DNA of 64,000 bases. Source: Allobosea sp. BK604. Lineage in GTDB: Bacteria > Pseudomonadota > Alphaproteobacteria > Rhizobiales > Beijerinckiaceae. The notes beneath the pieces are model-generated. The model was not told the DNA's origin, searched no databases, and worked only from the letters and a program-made list of their open reading frames with translations. The translations under genes were made by a program, and so were the position numbers. Positions 61,340 to 64,000 of this stretch are shown here, piece after piece (position 1 is the first letter of the stretch; each line of letters opens with the position of its first letter). The stretch covers positions 117,423 through 181,422 of the forward strand of contig NZ_SLZF01000016.1 of assembly GCF_004341515.1 (NCBI RefSeq), given 5' to 3'.

Positions 61340-61903
61340 ATGAGCATGAGCGTCGACAGCCCCCCTGCGGCCAGCCCCTGGCGCCGCATGCTCACGGGCT
61401 ATTACAGGGTCCTCTGCGTCCTTCTCGCCGTGATGCTGGCGATCCTCATCATCCCGGTGTCGCTGCAGATCTTCTCGCGCTTCACCCATCTGATCCCGCA
61501 TTACATCTGGACCGAGGAGATGGCGCGCTTCCTCTTCGTCTGGACGATCATGATCGGCTCGATCGTCGGCGTGCGCGAGAGCGCGCATTTCGACGTCGAT
61601 ATCTGGCCGCGGCTCTCCCCTAGGCAGAATGCGGCGATGCGGCTGTTCTCGCGCTTCTGCGTGCTGGTGGTCGCGGTGGTCTTCCTCTGGATGGGCATCG
61701 AGTTCACCGATCAGGCGATCTACCGCACCTCCGAGCTCGCCGACCTGCCGCTCTGGATCATCCATCTCGCCTGGCCGGTCGCCGGGGCGAGCTGGCTGCT
61801 CTTCCTCGCCGAGCAGATCCAGGACGATCTGCGCATCCTGAACGGCCAGCCCGGCGGCGGCCAGGACACGACAGGCCCGGACGTAAAAGGCAACATCGCA
61901 TGA
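61340..61903 (+). CDS. dctQ: TRAP transporter small permease (DctQ type)
   Basis: A 187-residue, four-helix protein with the DctQ pattern IPHYIWTEEMARFLFVWTIMIGSIVGVRESAHFDVDIWP. It links the binding protein to DctM. The C-terminus is a hydrophilic glycine-rich tail. Its stop overlaps the dctM start (ATGA); it is 98 bases from dctP. Confidence 0.9.
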   Translation: MSMSVDSPPAASPWRRMLTGYYRVLCVLLAVMLAILIIPVSLQIFSRFTHLIPHYIWTEEMARFLFVWTIMIGSIVGVRESAHFDVDIWPRLSPRQNAAMRLFSRFCVLVVAVVFLWMGIEFTDQAIYRTSELADLPLWIIHLAWPVAGASWLLFLAEQIQDDLRILNGQPGGGQDTTGPDVKGNIA

Positions 61904-63219
61904 CCGGCTCCGTCCTGTCCTCGGGCCAGGCGGCCCTGATCCTGTTCGGCGTCTTCTTCACGCTGCTGATCCTGCGCGTGCCTGTCGCCTTCGCGCTGGC
62001 GCTCGCCTGCCTGCCGATCCTGCTGATCGAGCCCCGGCTTTCCTCCAGCATGCTGCTGCAGGAGACCTTCAACGCCTATAATTCCTTCATCCTGCTGGCC
62101 GTGCCCTTCTTCCTGCTCACCGCCAACCTGATGAATATCGGCGGCATCACCGACCGGCTGATGCGATTGTCGCGCAGCATGGTCGGGCATTTCCCCGGCT
62201 CGCTGGCGCAGATCAACGTCGTGCTCTCCTTCTTCTTCGCCGGCATTTCCGGCTCCTCGACCGCCGATGCCGCGAGCCAGTCGCGCATCTTCATCGATGC
62301 CCAGCGCAAGGAGGGCTACGACGACAGCTTCACGGTGGCGATCACCGCTGTCTCCTCGGTGCTGGCGGTGATCATCCCGCCCTCGATCCTGATGGTGGTC
62401 TGGGGCGGCACGCTCACCACCTCGATCGGCGCGCTCTTCCTTGCCGGCATCATCCCCGGCGCGCTGATTGCCGGTGCGCAGATGGCCACGGTCCATATCT
62501 ACGCCAAGCTGCGCAAATACCCGACCTATCAGCGCGCCAGCTGGGGCGAGCTCGGCAAGGGGCTGTGGGTCTCGATCCCGGCGCTGATGACGCCGCTGAT
62601 CATCATCGGCGGCAAGGTCTTCGGCTGGTTCACCGCGACGGAATCGGCCTGCATCGCCGTGCTCTACGCGACCTTCCTCTCGATCCTGATCTATCGCGAG
62701 ATGAACTGGAAGGGCTTCTACGAGGCGCTGGTCGATACCGGCCGCTTCTCCTCGGTCGCGCTGTTCTGCGTCGGCACCGCCACCGCCTTCGGCTGGCTGA
62801 TGGCCTATTACAAGATGCCCGAGGCGATCCTCGCCAATGTCTCGACCTGGGGCCTCGGCGTCACCGGCATGGGCTTCTTCGTCGCCTTCGTCTTCCTCGT
62901 CGTCGGCTGCTTCCTCGATGCCATCCCGGCGATCATCATCGTCGGCAGCATCCTGCAGCCGTTGACCCAGGCGGCCGGCATGGACCCGGTGCATTTCGCC
63001 ATGATCGGCATCGTCTCGCTCGCCTTCGGCCTGGTGACGCCGCCCTATGGGCTGTGCCTGCTGATCGCCTGCGCCATGGCGGAGATGCGCATCATCGACG
63101 TACTTAGGGACGTGGTGATCATGCTGCTGCCGATGTGCGCCGTGCTGGTGCTGATGATCATCTGGCCGCAGGTCGCGCTCTTCCTGCCGAGCCTGATCTC
63201 GCCGGAATTCCTCAGATGA
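61900..63219 (+). CDS. dctM: TRAP transporter large permease (DctM type)
   Basis: A 439-residue, 12-helix permease of standard DctM length: AVPFFLLTANLMNIGGITDRLMRLS, FAGISGSSTADAASQSRIFIDAQRKEGYDDSFTVAITAVSSVLAVIIPPSILMVVWGG, and DPVHFAMIGIVSLAFGLVTPPYGLCLL are hallmarks. It is the Na+-coupled channel of the complete TRAP system dctP-dctQ-dctM. Substrate is probably a C4-dicarboxylate or another organic acid, but is not determined. Confidence 0.92.
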   Translation: MTGSVLSSGQAALILFGVFFTLLILRVPVAFALALACLPILLIEPRLSSSMLLQETFNAYNSFILLAVPFFLLTANLMNIGGITDRLMRLSRSMVGHFPGSLAQINVVLSFFFAGISGSSTADAASQSRIFIDAQRKEGYDDSFTVAITAVSSVLAVIIPPSILMVVWGGTLTTSIGALFLAGIIPGALIAGAQMATVHIYAKLRKYPTYQRASWGELGKGLWVSIPALMTPLIIIGGKVFGWFTATESACIAVLYATFLSILIYREMNWKGFYEALVDTGRFSSVALFCVGTATAFGWLMAYYKMPEAILANVSTWGLGVTGMGFFVAFVFLVVGCFLDAIPAIIIVGSILQPLTQAAGMDPVHFAMIGIVSLAFGLVTPPYGLCLLIACAMAEMRIIDVLRDVVIMLLPMCAVLVLMIIWPQVALFLPSLISPEFLR

Positions 63220-63263
63220 GGCAGGGCGCGTGAGGCGGGCCGCGCCTCTGGCTCCTTATTGTC

Positions 63264-63308
63264 GCGTCGGCTGATCCGAAAACCGCAAACCACTTTTCGG
63301 GCCGATGC
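63264..63308 (-). repeat. Palindromic repeat, family A (inverted orientation)
   Basis: gcgtcggc at 63264 and gccgatgc ending at 63308 frame a ccacttttcgggc core, the reverse complement of the family A unit. It lies directly after the dctM gene. Confidence 0.85.
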
Positions 63309-63309
63309 T

Positions 63310-63657
63310 CTATTGATCCGTGATCGTCGTCGGCGGCGAGATCGCCGTCAGGTCGGATTCGATCAGCTCGGCCCGGGCGGTCGCGAGTTCCTCGACATAG
63401 CGCTTGCGCGCCTCGGCATTGTTCTTGAGCCGGTTCTCGAACAGCCAGTCGAGGAACAGCTCCGGCCGGATGGTCACCATTTGCACCGTCCGCCCGCGTG
63501 CCAGGTTCTCGTTGACGACGGCCGAGGCGTTGCGATGCCAGGTCTTGTAATCGGGCACGACCTCGTTGCGGTCGAGCGACATGCCCCACAGTAACGTGAA
63601 ATCTTCTTCCTCATACCAAGGAACGGCGATGCCATATGCTTCGGCCGATGGTTTCAT
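63310..63657 (-). CDS. Hypothetical protein, 115 aa
   Basis: A 115-residue soluble protein: MKPSAEAYGIAVPWYEEEDFTLLWGMSLDRNEVVPDYKTWHRNASAVVNENLARGRTVQMVTIRPELFLDWLFENRL followed by a helix KNNAEARKRYVEELATA. I do not recognise the family. Composition and codon usage fit a real gene; the binding site before the ATG at 63657 is weak. It is convergent with dctM. Confidence 0.65.
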   Translation of the reverse strand: MKPSAEAYGIAVPWYEEEDFTLLWGMSLDRNEVVPDYKTWHRNASAVVNENLARGRTVQMVTIRPELFLDWLFENRLKNNAEARKRYVEELATARAELIESDLTAISPPTTITDQ

Positions 63658-64000
63658 TCGTTAGTGCATGCCCGTTTGAGCGGTTGAAACGGTGAGCGGC
63701 AGGAGAAGTTTCACGGGGTAAGCATAGGCGGGGCAGGCGGTAGGCGTCTTGCGGTCTTCATTCTGGCGTCGCCGATCTTGCTCGTCTTCGCTTGATCCAG
63801 GCTGTTGCAGCACAAATGAATGAACGGAATCGATAGAGCCGGCTCATGAGGCCCGCGTGTGGCCGCCGCTTCGCCGCCGGACCGATCGTCCACGCGTAAG
63901 CTCCGCCGTCATTGCGAGGAGGCGCAGCCGACGAAGCAATCCTGTATGTTGTGAGTTGCTCCGGGTCGTCCGGGGCCAGGCGGATGGGGCGCGTAAGCAA
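63658..64000. other. Intergenic end of window with a family C half-repeat
   Basis: No gene is supported in these 343 bases. The word gtcattgcgagg with a gacgaagcaatcc ending (63908-63942) is the left arm of the family C repeat. A minus-strand frame at the edge looks arginine-rich and is probably a shadow. Confidence 0.5.

Noticed and set aside
63758..64000. An 80-codon minus-strand frame at the window end
   Set aside because: It runs through the family C repeat and has an arginine-rich, unstructured composition.

Overview
The window is high-GC DNA with alphaproteobacterial gene order (nrdR-ribD-ribE-ribH-nusB-thiL; bamE divergent from a cytochrome bc1 chaperone, then DUF177-plsX-fabH-ihfA-merR). 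It also carries several families of short palindromic intergenic repeats. Together these suggest a chromosomal segment of a Hyphomicrobiales (Rhizobiales) bacterium, probably Bosea-like or a relative. The genus is inferred from general resemblance, not from a search.

Layout. 1-7.0 kb: the end of a 2-aminoethylphosphonate transaminase gene, an ABC solute-binding protein, a decayed metallo-beta-lactamase-fold gene, a LysR regulator divergent from an SDR oxidoreductase and a drug-type MFS exporter, a small membrane protein and a P-loop ATPase. 7.2-16.2 kb: a broken IS1182-like transposase next to an aerobic carbon monoxide dehydrogenase cluster, transcribed leftward in the order coxC-M-S-L-D-E-F-G. 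The large subunit has the AYRCSFR active-site loop of form I (true CO-oxidising) enzymes. An MHYT-LytTR membrane regulator sits at the head of the cluster, and a 21-bp-spaced direct repeat lies upstream of a candidate coxM promoter. 16.7-28 kb: two SRPBCC proteins with a divergent MocR regulator, htpG, a flavin monooxygenase interrupted in frame by an interspersed repeat, a run of six small membrane or exported proteins, and a winged-helix/TPR regulator. 28-36.8 kb: transport genes: TRAP permeases without a binding protein, two NhaA antiporters, a Bug-type binding protein with an isopropylmalate-dehydrogenase-like enzyme under a divergent GntR regulator, and a patatin pseudogene.

37-55 kb is mostly conserved housekeeping: glyA, a PIN-domain toxin-antitoxin pair, nrdR, the riboflavin operon with nusB and thiL, an MFS gene, the proton-pumping pyrophosphatase hppA, an EamA exporter, a parDE pair whose toxin has a nonsense codon, bamE, DUF177, plsX, fabH, ihfA and a merR gene. 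This is followed by a guanidine-II (mini-ykkC) riboswitch upstream of the guanidinium exporter gene gdx/sugE. 55-64 kb holds a DUF892 ferritin-like stress protein and a likely quinone-detoxification module: LysR and DoxX on one side, a ring-cleaving dioxygenase and esterase on the other, with two T-N11-A palindromes between them. A complete TRAP transporter (dctP-dctQ-dctM) and a hypothetical protein follow.

No tRNA, rRNA, CRISPR array or intact mobile element was seen. The most notable items are the CO dehydrogenase cluster with its candidate LytTR site, the guanidine-II riboswitch, the in-frame repeat insertion in the flavin monooxygenase, and several genes caught in decay. All family assignments come from reading motifs; no database search was run.
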